Made by a program: the position numbers and the translations under genes
Origin: an uncultured Lentisphaeria bacterium
Lineage (GTDB): Bacteria; Verrucomicrobiota; Lentisphaeria; Oligosphaerales; Oligosphaeraceae
Direction: 5' to 3'
Length of the DNA: 18,982 nt
Assembly: GCA_934661755.1 (NCBI GenBank)
Contig: CAKUJM010000050.1
Span: 1 to 18,982 of the forward strand
Notes under the pieces: generated by a model
Told to the model about the DNA's origin: nothing
The model's input: the letters and a program-made list of their open reading frames with translations, nothing else
The model's database searches: none
In this document: one piece after another, positions 7,424 to 15,067 of the stretch
How the letters are laid out: each line of letters opens with the position of its first letter
Position numbering within the stretch: position 1 is the first letter of the stretch

Positions 7424-8086
7424 ATGAGCAACCGCGGTCGATTCATCACATTCGAGGGCTTGGACAAGGCCGGGAAAAGCACCCAGATCGCCCGTCTGGC
7501 ACGCCGTTTCCAGGCGTGCGGGCGTGAGGTGGTGCTTGCCCGCGAACCCGGCGGCACCCGGCTGGGCGAGGCGATCCGCGCGTTGGTCATGCAGTTCAAG
7601 GACGGCAGGGTGGCCGACGAGGCGGAGCTGCTGTTGTTTGCCGCCAGCCGCGCCCAGCTGGTGCGCGAATTGATCGAGCCCGCGCTGGCGGAGGGCAAAA
7701 TCGTTCTCTGCGACCGTTTTGCGGACTCGACGGTCGCCTACCAGGGATTCGCCCGTCATCTGGACTTGTCGGTGATCGGACGCCTCAATGAGCTGGCGAT
7801 CGGCGGCTGCCGGCCGGATCTGACGGTGTTCCTCGACCTCAGCGTGGAGGAGAGCTTCCGGAGGCTTCGCCAGGTGCTGGCGGAAAGCCATTGCCCCGGC
7901 GACCGGTTCGAGGCGGAAAGCCGCGCCTTCCATGAGGGCGTCCGCAATGGCTTCCTGCATATCGCCCGTGAATGCCCGCAGCGGGTGGTGCGTTTCGACG
8001 CCACGTTGCCGGCGGATGAGATCGAGGACCGCATCTGGCATGAGGTGTCAAGACGCGCCATGGTGGCGGAGGAGGGAGCCAGGTGA
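7424..8086 (+). CDS. tmk: Thymidylate kinase
   Basis: Phosphorylates dTMP to dTDP with ATP, needed for dTTP supply. The 220-residue protein has the P-loop GLDKAGKST at 12-20, the DR motif in LCDRFADSTVAYQGFAR (D97, R98) and the lid region around 148-162 with GDRFEAE. An in-frame ATG at 7376 would add 16 residues rich in Arg and Lys. The ATG at 7424 places ITFEGLD at the normal distance, so I prefer it, although neither start has a convincing Shine-Dalgarno. The P-loop has Lys at position 15, where many bacterial enzymes have Gly or Glu and type I (eukaryote-like) enzymes have Arg. It overlaps holB by four bases (GTGA), a sign of coupled translation, and tmk-holB pairing is common in bacteria. 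Confidence 0.93.
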   Translation: MSNRGRFITFEGLDKAGKSTQIARLARRFQACGREVVLAREPGGTRLGEAIRALVMQFKDGRVADEAELLLFAASRAQLVRELIEPALAEGKIVLCDRFADSTVAYQGFARHLDLSVIGRLNELAIGGCRPDLTVFLDLSVEESFRRLRQVLAESHCPGDRFEAESRAFHEGVRNGFLHIARECPQRVVRFDATLPADEIEDRIWHEVSRRAMVAEEGAR

Positions 8087-9117
8087 ACAGCCATGACGAC
8101 TCGTGGAGGCGGATTGCGCCCGCCATCGCCCAGGCGCTGGAAAAGGCCCGGCGCGCCGGCCGGATCGGCCAGGCGTACCTGCTGGTGGGGGATCGACGCG
8201 ATCAGCTGGAGTGCTTTGCCGACGGCATGGCGCGCACGGCGTCGTGCATCACCCCGAATCCGGATGGCGGCGCCTGCGGCCATTGCCGCAACTGCCGGCT
8301 GTGGGCCGATGACGCCTACACCGAGATGTGCCGGGTGGAGCCGGAGTCGAAATCCCGGATCATCAAAATCGAGGCGATGCGGGAATTCGACCGCCAGATG
8401 TGGCTGTCCGTGCCGTCGTCAATGATCAAGTTCGGAGTCGTGGCGGATGCCGACCGAATGGGCGAGGATGCGCAGAACACCTTCCTGAAGACCCTGGAGG
8501 AGCCGCCGGAACGCACCATGATGATTTTGCTGACGACCTCGCCGCAGCAGCTGCTGCCCACCATCCGGTCGCGGTGCCAGACTGTGCTGCTGAAAAACAA
8601 CCGGGTGGACTACTCCCGGGAGGTCCCCGCGGAGGTGCTGGCGCTGCTGGCGTCGATGCATCGCGGGGCGGGGACCCGGGTGGCCTTCAATTCATCATCT
8701 CGGCTCAAGGCCGTGCTGGCGGAGCTGCAGTCCAAGGCGGAGGAGACGGTGGAGGCCGGATGGGACGATGGCTGGAGCCAGATCGCCAGGGGCGACGCCA
8801 AGATGGCCAAGCAACTTGAGGACATGAAGAAGGTCAAGATCCAAACCGAATACCTGCGGTTGCGCATGGCGGTCATGGAATGCGTCCAGGCCTGGTTCCA
8901 GCAGCGCAGCCTGGTCGCTGCCGGCGTCGGCGCCGGGCGGCTGCCGCAGCCGGAGTTCGTGCCGCTGATGGGCGCGGCATTGGCAAATCCGCCATCCGTG
9001 GAGGAAGCCGAGGCCGACAATCGCGCGGTGAACACCATGCTGCGGGCGCTGCGCGCCAATGTCCCGGAGTCGCTCTGCCTGGACGCCTTCTGTCTTTCAA
9101 TCTGCGAAAAAGCATAA
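8083..9117 (+). CDS. holB: DNA polymerase III subunit delta'
   Basis: Delta' is the stator of the clamp loader that places the sliding clamp on primed DNA. The 344-residue protein is of normal size. It has the N-terminal AAA+ module without a working Walker A (GDRRDQ at residues 36-41 replaces GxxGxGKT), as expected for delta'. The zinc module is C55, C65, C68 and C71. ADADRMGEDAQNTFLK and LEEPPE are family-typical, and the SRC motif with the arginine finger is at 163-165. The GTG start overlaps the tmk stop codon (GTGA), which indicates translational coupling. The C-terminal part (about 200-344) is divergent, as is usual for this subunit. Confidence 0.92.
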   Translation: MNSHDDSWRRIAPAIAQALEKARRAGRIGQAYLLVGDRRDQLECFADGMARTASCITPNPDGGACGHCRNCRLWADDAYTEMCRVEPESKSRIIKIEAMREFDRQMWLSVPSSMIKFGVVADADRMGEDAQNTFLKTLEEPPERTMMILLTTSPQQLLPTIRSRCQTVLLKNNRVDYSREVPAEVLALLASMHRGAGTRVAFNSSSRLKAVLAELQSKAEETVEAGWDDGWSQIARGDAKMAKQLEDMKKVKIQTEYLRLRMAVMECVQAWFQQRSLVAAGVGAGRLPQPEFVPLMGAALANPPSVEEAEADNRAVNTMLRALRANVPESLCLDAFCLSICEKA

Positions 9118-9124
9118 GGGTCAA

Positions 9125-9658
9125 GTGCATCGGCTGGCATTCATTTTCGCGCTGGTGGCGTCAGTGGTGGCGTCGTTGCTGTGCGGCAACGCCGGATTCG
9201 CCCTCCCCGCCCTGCCGATGACGGCATTCTATTTTGCCATGCGCAACGGCCCCAGGCCGGTCCTGCCCTGGGCGGTGGCCGCCGCCGCCTTCACCGACGC
9301 GCTCTGGCGCCATGACACCCCGCAGGCCGCACTGGCGGTGCTGGCGGTCTGCGGCATTGCCGGCATCTGGCGGAAAAGCGCCGACACCTCGTCCTTGGCG
9401 ACCACCCTGCTGGGGGGATTGCTGTGCGGCTTCGTCAACACCGCCGCCGCGATGACCGATGCGCTGCTGCGCGGCCGCGGCGATGCGGCCACCATGGAGA
9501 TGCTGTTTTTGCACTCGATTGTCCCCGCCTTGGCCGCCATGGCGCTGCTGCCGCCGATGGCGTGGTTCTTCAATGAGCTGCTGGGGCGGCGGATCGTGGT
9601 CGGCCGCGCCGCCGCCGACGACGAAGCCGAAATTGGCGGAGGAGCCGGCGATGAATGA
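9125..9658 (+). CDS. mreD: MreD-like rod-shape membrane protein
   Basis: A 177-residue, very hydrophobic protein with about five predicted membrane helices (roughly 5-22, 28-52, 62-80, 92-112 and 130-150), matching the size and layout of MreD. MreD is the poorly conserved inner-membrane part of the elongasome that guides lateral wall growth. The GTG at 9125 follows AAGGG at 9116-9120 and sits seven bases after the holB stop. The frame stays open upstream into holB, but that part is polar and not MreD-like. The naming rests mainly on being directly before PBP2 with an eight-base overlap, the usual mreD-mrdA order. mreB and mreC are not in the window. Confidence 0.6.
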   Translation: MHRLAFIFALVASVVASLLCGNAGFALPALPMTAFYFAMRNGPRPVLPWAVAAAAFTDALWRHDTPQAALAVLAVCGIAGIWRKSADTSSLATTLLGGLLCGFVNTAAAMTDALLRGRGDAATMEMLFLHSIVPALAAMALLPPMAWFFNELLGRRIVVGRAAADDEAEIGGGAGDE

Positions 9659-11504
9659 CAAAATGGCCGCGGAACAGGAGAACCGTGTCCAGGCGGAAGC
9701 GCGGATGCGCGGGCGTCTCCTGGTGTGCGTGGCGGTGATCATGGCCATGCTGGCGCTGCTGCTGATCCGGCTCTGGCAGGTGCAGGTGCTCCATGGTGAC
9801 GAGCTGCAGCGGCGGGCCCGCCGCCAAAGCATCCGTCCCGTGCGGCTCAACCCGGTGCGCGGGAGGATCTTCGACGCCAATGACGCCAGGATTGTCGACA
9901 ACGCCCCCCGGTACGACCTGTGCTTCTATGTCTCGGAGATGCGGCAGCGCGGCCGCCTGAACAACACCGTCGAATACATCCTTGAACGTGAGCGGACGCT
10001 GGCCAACTACCTCGGGCGGACCGCCAGTCTCGGTCGTGACGAGGTGATGGAGCACCTCCGGTTGCGCCCGGTACTGCCCATGACCGTGATGCGCGACCTG
10101 GATCTCCGGGAACGCTCCGCGGCCGCCGAACTGCTGCCGATGATTCCGGGGGTGGACATCGTCCCCAGCGCCGTGCGCAAATACCGCCATCCCGGCATGC
10201 TGAGCCATGTCCTCGGGATGACCGGCTGGCGGCTGCCCAGCGGCGATGACGTCCGCGAGGATCTGCCGCGGCTCTATGTCACCCGCGAGTTGCGCGGCAT
10301 CAGCGGCCTGGAAGCCAGCTTCGACCGGGAGCTGGCGGGGCAGCCCGGGGCCCGGCTGCTGCTGGTTGATTCGGTGGGATACGCCCGCGAGACGGTGCAG
10401 CAGGAGACGCTTCCGATCTCCGGCAACGACCTCTGCCTGACCATCGACTCGCGGGCGCAGCAAATTGCCGAGCGGCTGCTTGACGGCTACCAGGGCGCGT
10501 TCGTGGTGGTCGAGGTCAATGGCGGCGCGGTGGTCGCCATGGCCTCATCGCCGGGATTCGACCTGTCGTCCATGACGCCGGAAATGTACCGCGCCCTGAT
10601 GGACGACCCGCGGCAGCCGATGCTCAACCGCGCCACCCGCGGCGGCTACACCCCGGGCTCAATCATGAAGCCGCTGCTGGCGCTGGCCGCCTTGGAGGAA
10701 ATCCCCGAAATTGCCCATGAGGACTACCGCTGCACCGGCGCCTACGCCCTGAGCCGCCGCAGCCGGATCCATTGCGCCCATCGCGCCGGCCATGGACTGA
10801 TCGGCCTGCGCGAGGCGATCGCGGTCTCCTGCAACCCCTTCTTCATCAACCTGGGAATCCAGCTCGGAATCGACCGGTATTCCGAATTCCTGGAAAGCGC
10901 CGGCATCGGCGAGAAGACCGGCATCGAAATCGGTGAAATCACCGGACTGCGGCCCGCACGGCAGGTGGCGGGAAGGCTGTGGAAGCGCAACTGGATCGCC
11001 GCGGACACCGCCTTTGTCTCCATCGGACAGGGCGCGGTGGTGATATCGCCACTGCAGGCCGCGGTCTTCACCGCCGCCATCGCCAATGGCGGCATCGTCT
11101 ACAAGCCCTACCTGGTGCGGCAGATGCGCACCCAGTCCGGACAGCTGGTCTACGAACGCGAGCCGGTCATCTGCCACCGCATCCCCGCGCATCCCGAGGC
11201 CTTCCAGGAGGTGCGCGAGGCCATGGGCGACGCCGTCTACGCCGCCAACGCCTCCGCACCCCGGTTGCGTGACGCCGGCATCACCCTCGGCGCCAAGACC
11301 GGCACCGCGGAAGTCGCGGTCAAAGGCGGCGGCAAGAAGCTCAAGAACACCTGGGTGGTCGCCTTCGGCCCGCTTGAGGAGCCCAAGTACGCGGTTGCAT
11401 GCCTGATCGAAAAGGGGCAGTCCGGAAGCCGGACCGCAGTGCCGGTCGTCGCCGAGTTCTTCCGGCAATGGCTCGGCGCCGATGGGCTCCAGGGACAAGA
11501 GTAG
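9651..11504 (+). CDS. mrdA: Penicillin-binding protein 2 (transpeptidase)
   Basis: Peptidoglycan D,D-transpeptidase of the elongasome, anchored in the inner membrane. The 617-residue protein has a cytosolic tail, a membrane helix at about 20-42 and a PBP dimerisation domain with the motif LRGISGLEASFD. The transpeptidase domain has catalytic S337-I-M-K340 (in TPGSIMKP), S393-C-N395 and K549-T-G551. All active-site residues are present, so it should be active and bind beta-lactams. GGAGGAG at 9638-9644 fixes the ATG at 9651, which overlaps the mreD end by eight bases. The partner rodA, usually next, is absent; the following gene is rpsL under a separate promoter. Confidence 0.93.
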   Translation: MNDKMAAEQENRVQAEARMRGRLLVCVAVIMAMLALLLIRLWQVQVLHGDELQRRARRQSIRPVRLNPVRGRIFDANDARIVDNAPRYDLCFYVSEMRQRGRLNNTVEYILERERTLANYLGRTASLGRDEVMEHLRLRPVLPMTVMRDLDLRERSAAAELLPMIPGVDIVPSAVRKYRHPGMLSHVLGMTGWRLPSGDDVREDLPRLYVTRELRGISGLEASFDRELAGQPGARLLLVDSVGYARETVQQETLPISGNDLCLTIDSRAQQIAERLLDGYQGAFVVVEVNGGAVVAMASSPGFDLSSMTPEMYRALMDDPRQPMLNRATRGGYTPGSIMKPLLALAALEEIPEIAHEDYRCTGAYALSRRSRIHCAHRAGHGLIGLREAIAVSCNPFFINLGIQLGIDRYSEFLESAGIGEKTGIEIGEITGLRPARQVAGRLWKRNWIAADTAFVSIGQGAVVISPLQAAVFTAAIANGGIVYKPYLVRQMRTQSGQLVYEREPVICHRIPAHPEAFQEVREAMGDAVYAANASAPRLRDAGITLGAKTGTAEVAVKGGGKKLKNTWVVAFGPLEEPKYAVACLIEKGQSGSRTAVPVVAEFFRQWLGADGLQGQE

Positions 11505-11540
11505 TTCCCGATATGATGCATATTTGCCATTGAATCAATA

Positions 11541-11550
11541 AGTTGCAACT
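11541..11550. promoter_or_regulatory. 10-bp palindrome upstream of the rpsL promoter
   Basis: AGTTGCAACT is a perfect palindrome 25 bases upstream of the -35 box. Its place suits an operator or activator site, but nothing in the sequence names a regulator. Confidence 0.25.
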
Positions 11551-11575
11551 GTTGGTGAAAATATTTTGACGCTAT

Positions 11576-11603
11576 TTGCAAAACTCTGGCGAATGACTAT
11601 ATT
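11576..11603 (+). promoter_or_regulatory. Promoter of the ribosomal protein operon
   Basis: TTGCAA at 11576-11581, 16-base spacer, TATATT at 11598-11603, in the most AT-rich intergenic region of the window. Transcription would start near 11610, leaving a leader of about 50 bases before rpsL. A further TTGACG at 11566-11571 is too far from the -10 box to serve it. Confidence 0.65.
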
Positions 11604-11644
11604 AAGCGACTGCGCAATTTTTAGAAAACCGTGATACCCAGATA

Positions 11645-11657
11645 AAGGAAGATCCTT
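11645..11657 (+). promoter_or_regulatory. Hairpin that can hide the rpsL ribosome binding site
   Basis: AAGGA (11645-11649), loop AGA, TCCTT (53-57 of the same hundred) forms a perfect five-pair stem. The left arm is the rpsL Shine-Dalgarno, and the stem ends one base before the ATG at 11659. Folding would block ribosome access. Whether this is used for control is inference. Confidence 0.45.
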
Positions 11658-11658
11658 A

Positions 11659-12054
11659 ATGCCTACAATCAATCAGCTGGTTCGCAAGGGGCGCGCGGAA
11701 AAGCCCCGCAAGAGCAACGTGCGCGCACTGGCGCAATGTCCGCAGCGCCGCGGCGTCTGCATGCTCGTCGGCACCCGCACCCCGAAGAAGCCGAACTCCG
11801 CAATCCGCAAGATCTGCCGTGTCCGCCTGACCAACGGCCAGGAAGTCACCGCCTATATCGGCGGCGAGGGGCACAATCTGCAGGAACACAGCGTCGTGCT
11901 GGTGCGCGGCGGCCGTGTCCGCGACCTGCCTGGCGTGCGTTATCATGTGGTGCGTGGGACCCTGGATACCCTCGGCGTGGACAAACGCCGCCGCGGCCGC
12001 TCCAAATATGGCGCCAAGCGCCCGAAGCCCGGCCAGGAAGCCAAGAAGAAGTAG
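11659..12054 (+). CDS. rpsL: 30S ribosomal protein S12 (uS12)
   Basis: Small-subunit protein of the decoding centre. The 131-residue protein has the hallmark stretches PKKPNSA (42-48) and EGHNLQEHSVV (70-80), and ends SKYGAKRPK plus a short basic tail. K43 matches E. coli Lys42. R88 takes the place of E. coli Lys87 (GRVRDLPGVRYH); Lys to Arg there is a classic streptomycin-resistance change. D89, the Asp that RimO methylthiolates in E. coli, is kept. Residues 35-40 read MLVGTR, where E. coli has TRVYTT, so the loop before PKKP is also unusual. It is first in an operon and has a Shine-Dalgarno AAAGGAAG at 11644-11651. Confidence 0.97.
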   Translation: MPTINQLVRKGRAEKPRKSNVRALAQCPQRRGVCMLVGTRTPKKPNSAIRKICRVRLTNGQEVTAYIGGEGHNLQEHSVVLVRGGRVRDLPGVRYHVVRGTLDTLGVDKRRRGRSKYGAKRPKPGQEAKKK

Positions 12055-12087
12055 CCCACCATCACCAATTTTCCAGGATAATATCAC

Positions 12088-12558
12088 ATGAGAAGACGCC
12101 ATGAATTCAAGCGCACGCTGATTCCGGATGCGCGCTACAACGACGAGCTGGTTGCCCGCCTCATCAACACCGTCATGCTCTGCGGCAAGAAGTCCGCAGC
12201 CCTCAAGATCGTCTACGGCGCGTTCGACCTGCTGAAGGAGAAGAAGGCGGATGTCGAGCCGCTGCAGCTGTTTCTGAATGCGCTGGAAAATGTCAAGCCC
12301 CGCCTGGAAGTCAAGAGCCGCCGCGTTGGCGGCGCCACCTACCAGGTGCCGCTCGAAGTGCCCGCCGCGCGCCAGGTCGCCCTGGCCATGCGCTGGATCG
12401 TCACCTATGCGCGTGCCCGCAAAGGGATGAGCACCTGCCAGGCCCTGGCTGCCGAGTTGCTGGACGCTTACAACAACACCGGCAACGCCATCAAGAAGCG
12501 CGACGATGTCCACAAGATGGCCAATGCCAACAAGGCGTTCGCCCACTACCGCTTCTAG
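12088..12558 (+). CDS. rpsG: 30S ribosomal protein S7 (uS7)
   Basis: Primary 16S rRNA-binding protein that starts assembly of the small-subunit head and lines the exit site. At 156 residues it has normal length. VKSRRVGGATYQVP (about 75-88), LAMRWIV and the C-terminal MANANKAFAHYRF are diagnostic. AGGA at 12075-12078 lies nine bases before the ATG. It follows rpsL by 33 bases, as in the standard str operon. Confidence 0.97.
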   Translation: MRRRHEFKRTLIPDARYNDELVARLINTVMLCGKKSAALKIVYGAFDLLKEKKADVEPLQLFLNALENVKPRLEVKSRRVGGATYQVPLEVPAARQVALAMRWIVTYARARKGMSTCQALAAELLDAYNNTGNAIKKRDDVHKMANANKAFAHYRF

Positions 12559-12567
12559 TTTTGGCCG

Positions 12568-12594
12568 CCGCTGACGCCGGAGGGACGCCAGCGG
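12568..12594 (+). other. Hairpin between rpsG and the EF-G-like gene
   Basis: CCGCTG (12568-12573) pairs with CAGCGG (12589-12594), followed by GGCTTT. The stem is short and only three T residues follow, so it is at most a weak terminator or attenuator lowering read-through into the EF-G-like gene. Confidence 0.35.
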
Positions 12595-12631
12595 GGCTTT
12601 GGTACCGCAGCTTTCCGGCGATGTTCCATGC

Positions 12632-14725
12632 ATGGGCTCTTCCGATGCCATCCGAAACTTCGGCATCATCGCCCATGTCGATGCCGGGAAAACCACCCTC
12701 ACTGAGCAGATTCTGCATGAGACCGGCGCCCTGAGGGTGTGCGGCGCAGTCGAGGACGGCAACACCGTCAGCGACTATCTGCTCCAGGAACGCCAACGCG
12801 GCATCTCGATCGTGAGCGCCGCAGTCACCTGCCGCTGGCATGGCCTCCAGTACAATCTGGTGGACACGCCGGGGCACATCGATTTCACCGCCGAGGTCGA
12901 ACGCTCGCTGCGGGTGATGGACGCCGCCGTCGCGGTCTACTGCGGGTTGCGCGGCGTCCAGGCGCAGTCCGAGATGGTCTGGCGGCGCGCGCGGCGCTAC
13001 GGGTTGCCGGCGCTGGCATTTGTCAACAAGCTGGACCGTGATGGCGCCTGCTTCGAGGCGGTGCTTGAACAGCTCAAGGCGCTTTTCGCACCCGCCATTC
13101 CGCTGGTGGTCAGCGAACCGGTGTACGCTTCCGGCGGCGCCCGTCTTCCCGCCGGGGTGGTGGAGCTGTTGGACGGTGGCTTCGACCCCCTGGGCGGAAG
13201 GGTGTCCGCGGCTGCGGACGGGGCCATGGACGGCCTTGATGACCAGCGGCTTCTGGGGCGCGAGCTGCTTTTCGAACAGCTTGCCGGCGTCGATGACGAA
13301 CTGATGGATCGCTACCTGTCCGGGCACACCGGGCAGGGCGTGGCCGCTTCCGAGCTGTCCGCCGCGATCCGCAGGTGCGTGCTGAACGGCACGGTGGTGC
13401 CGGTTCTGTGCGGAAGCGCCAATGCCGGACTGGGCATCGGCTTCCTGCTTGATGCGATCGGCGCGTTCTTGCCGTCGCCGTCGGAGCGGCTGGCCAGCGC
13501 CGCCGGAAAGCGCTGCGTGAACCTTCCGTTGTCGTTGCTGCGCCGTGACGGCGGCGGGACGTACCTGTCCGCCACCGTGATCAAGGTGATGCGTTCGGAG
13601 TGGCCGGGCGATTGCGCGGCGGTGAGGCTCTACAGCGGTGTGCTTCGTCCGGGGGTGAGGCTGGCGGACAGCCGCGGGCGGCAGTTCTCCGTGGGGAAAA
13701 TCTGGCGGCTCAATGCCGCCGACCTGGAGCCGATCGGCGAGGCTTCTGCCGGCGACATCGTCGGCGTCTCGGCTTCCGATGGCGAGCGGCTGCCGGTGCT
13801 GGTCACCGGCGATACGCTCCTGGAGGATGGATGCCCGCGCTTCCGTTTGGCGCGGATGAATTTCCCCGAGCCGGTGATCTCGACGGTGCTAAGCTGCGCC
13901 GACCCCGCCGACCAGCCCCGGCTGGTCAACGCGTTGCATGAGATGGCCGAGGCGGATCCGACCTTGCGGCTGCGCCGCGACCGCGAAAGCGGCCGGCCGC
14001 GGCTGTGGGGGCTGGGCGAGCTGCATCTGGAGATCGTCCAGGATCGCCTGAAAAGCGAATACGGTCTGGTGGTGAACGCCAGCCGCCCGGCGGTCGCCTA
14101 CCGCAGCACCGTGCAGAAAAAGGCGAGGGTGAATTACGAATTTGTGCGGCAAATCGCAGGACTTGCGCAATTGCAGGCGCAAATCGAAATCGAATTTGAT
14201 CCGCTGCCCCGCGGCAGCGGAAACCAGGTGTGCCTCCCATACCGGGAGCACACCGCGTTGCCGAAGGATCTGCAGGATGCAATCGAGTCGGCAATGGCAG
14301 AAGTCGTCGAGGCGGGAAGCCCTTCCGGATTTCCGCTGACGGATACGCGCGTCACAATTCTGGCGGGTTCCACCACCATGGCGGAACCTTCCGAACCGGC
14401 GTTCTTAACCGCAGTCAAGCTGGCCGCGGGCGAGGCATTCGCCCAGGCCGGCGAGACCGTGCTGGAACCGGTGACGCGGTTAGAGGTGGATGCGCCCCCC
14501 GGGCTGGCCGGAGCTGTCATCGCCGACCTCAATGCGCGAAGCGCCAGGGTCTGCGATGTGGTGGCCGAAGTCATGGGGTGCACCCGCATAGTCGCACTGG
14601 TACCGCTGTCCGAACTGTTCTCGTATGCCACGCAGTTGCGCTCGCTTACCGGCGGAAAGGCCGGTTTCACCGCGGAGCAGCATGGTTACGAAGTAAGACA
14701 TGCACCAGGGCAAAAAACAAGGTAA
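12632..14725 (+). CDS. EF-G2-type elongation factor G (ribosome recycling type?)
   Basis: A 697-residue translational GTPase of the EF-G family in the usual place of fusA. GTPase motifs: AHVDAGKTT (14-22), RGISI (56-60, Ser59 where Thr is standard), DTPGH (78-82) and NKLD (132-135). DGNTVSDYLLQERQRG followed by ISIVSAAVT is closer to mitochondrial GFM2 (EF-G2) than to standard EF-G. Domain IV lacks the translocase tip motifs: loop I reads AGLAQ (509-513) instead of GGRGQ, and loop II reads GSTT (579-582) instead of GSYH. EF-G2 proteins of mitochondria and Borrelia act in ribosome recycling with RRF, so I infer that role here. The C-terminus VPLSELFSYATQLRSLT is EF-G-like, which speaks against a TetM-type protein. 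An in-frame TTG at 12599 is possible, but the ATG at 12632 suits the family; no strong Shine-Dalgarno is seen. No tuf follows. Confidence 0.78.
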   Translation: MGSSDAIRNFGIIAHVDAGKTTLTEQILHETGALRVCGAVEDGNTVSDYLLQERQRGISIVSAAVTCRWHGLQYNLVDTPGHIDFTAEVERSLRVMDAAVAVYCGLRGVQAQSEMVWRRARRYGLPALAFVNKLDRDGACFEAVLEQLKALFAPAIPLVVSEPVYASGGARLPAGVVELLDGGFDPLGGRVSAAADGAMDGLDDQRLLGRELLFEQLAGVDDELMDRYLSGHTGQGVAASELSAAIRRCVLNGTVVPVLCGSANAGLGIGFLLDAIGAFLPSPSERLASAAGKRCVNLPLSLLRRDGGGTYLSATVIKVMRSEWPGDCAAVRLYSGVLRPGVRLADSRGRQFSVGKIWRLNAADLEPIGEASAGDIVGVSASDGERLPVLVTGDTLLEDGCPRFRLARMNFPEPVISTVLSCADPADQPRLVNALHEMAEADPTLRLRRDRESGRPRLWGLGELHLEIVQDRLKSEYGLVVNASRPAVAYRSTVQKKARVNYEFVRQIAGLAQLQAQIEIEFDPLPRGSGNQVCLPYREHTALPKDLQDAIESAMAEVVEAGSPSGFPLTDTRVTILAGSTTMAEPSEPAFLTAVKLAAGEAFAQAGETVLEPVTRLEVDAPPGLAGAVIADLNARSARVCDVVAEVMGCTRIVALVPLSELFSYATQLRSLTGGKAGFTAEQHGYEVRHAPGQKTR

Positions 14726-14735
14726 CAAGAAGGAA

Positions 14736-15047
14736 ATGGCGAACAAGACAACCATTCGCATCCGACTCCAGGCATTCGAGAACACGATCCTGGATCAGTC
14801 CACGGCTGAAATCGTCGGAACCGTAAAGCGCACCGGCGCACAGGTGGCCGGACCAATCCCGCTGCCCACCAAGATCGAACGCTTCACGGTCAACCGCTCC
14901 CCGCATGTCGACAAGAAGTCGATGGAGCAATTCGAGATCCGCACCCATAAGCGCGTGCTGGACATCATCAATCCGTCGGGCAAGACCGTCGATGAGCTCA
15001 AGAAGCTCTCGCTGCCGGCCGGCGTCGATATCGTCATCAAACTCTAA
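14736..15047 (+). CDS. rpsJ: 30S ribosomal protein S10 (uS10)
   Basis: Component of the small-subunit head and, as NusE, of transcription antitermination complexes. The 103-residue protein has normal length and shows IRIRLQAFE, TGAQVAGPIPLPT and FEIRTHKR. The ATG at 14736 gives the standard N-terminus; an earlier in-frame ATG at 14700 would add 12 residues and overlap the end of the EF-G-like gene. AAGGTAA (14719-14725) is a likely ribosome binding site and includes the stop codon of the preceding gene, which suggests coupling. It begins the S10-type part of the cluster. Confidence 0.96.
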   Translation: MANKTTIRIRLQAFENTILDQSTAEIVGTVKRTGAQVAGPIPLPTKIERFTVNRSPHVDKKSMEQFEIRTHKRVLDIINPSGKTVDELKKLSLPAGVDIVIKL

Positions 15048-15067
15048 CGCCAAGGAGAACTTAGACT

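Noticed and set aside
11656..12765. Minus-strand open frame of 369 codons across rpsL and rpsG
   Set aside because: Antisense of two certain genes and of the hairpin between rpsG and the EF-G-like gene; a shadow frame.
12632..14725. TetM-type ribosomal protection protein
   Set aside because: QERQRG near switch I resembles TetM, but the length (697) and the C-terminal block VPLSELFSYATQLRSLT are of EF-G type, and the operon position fits an EF-G.
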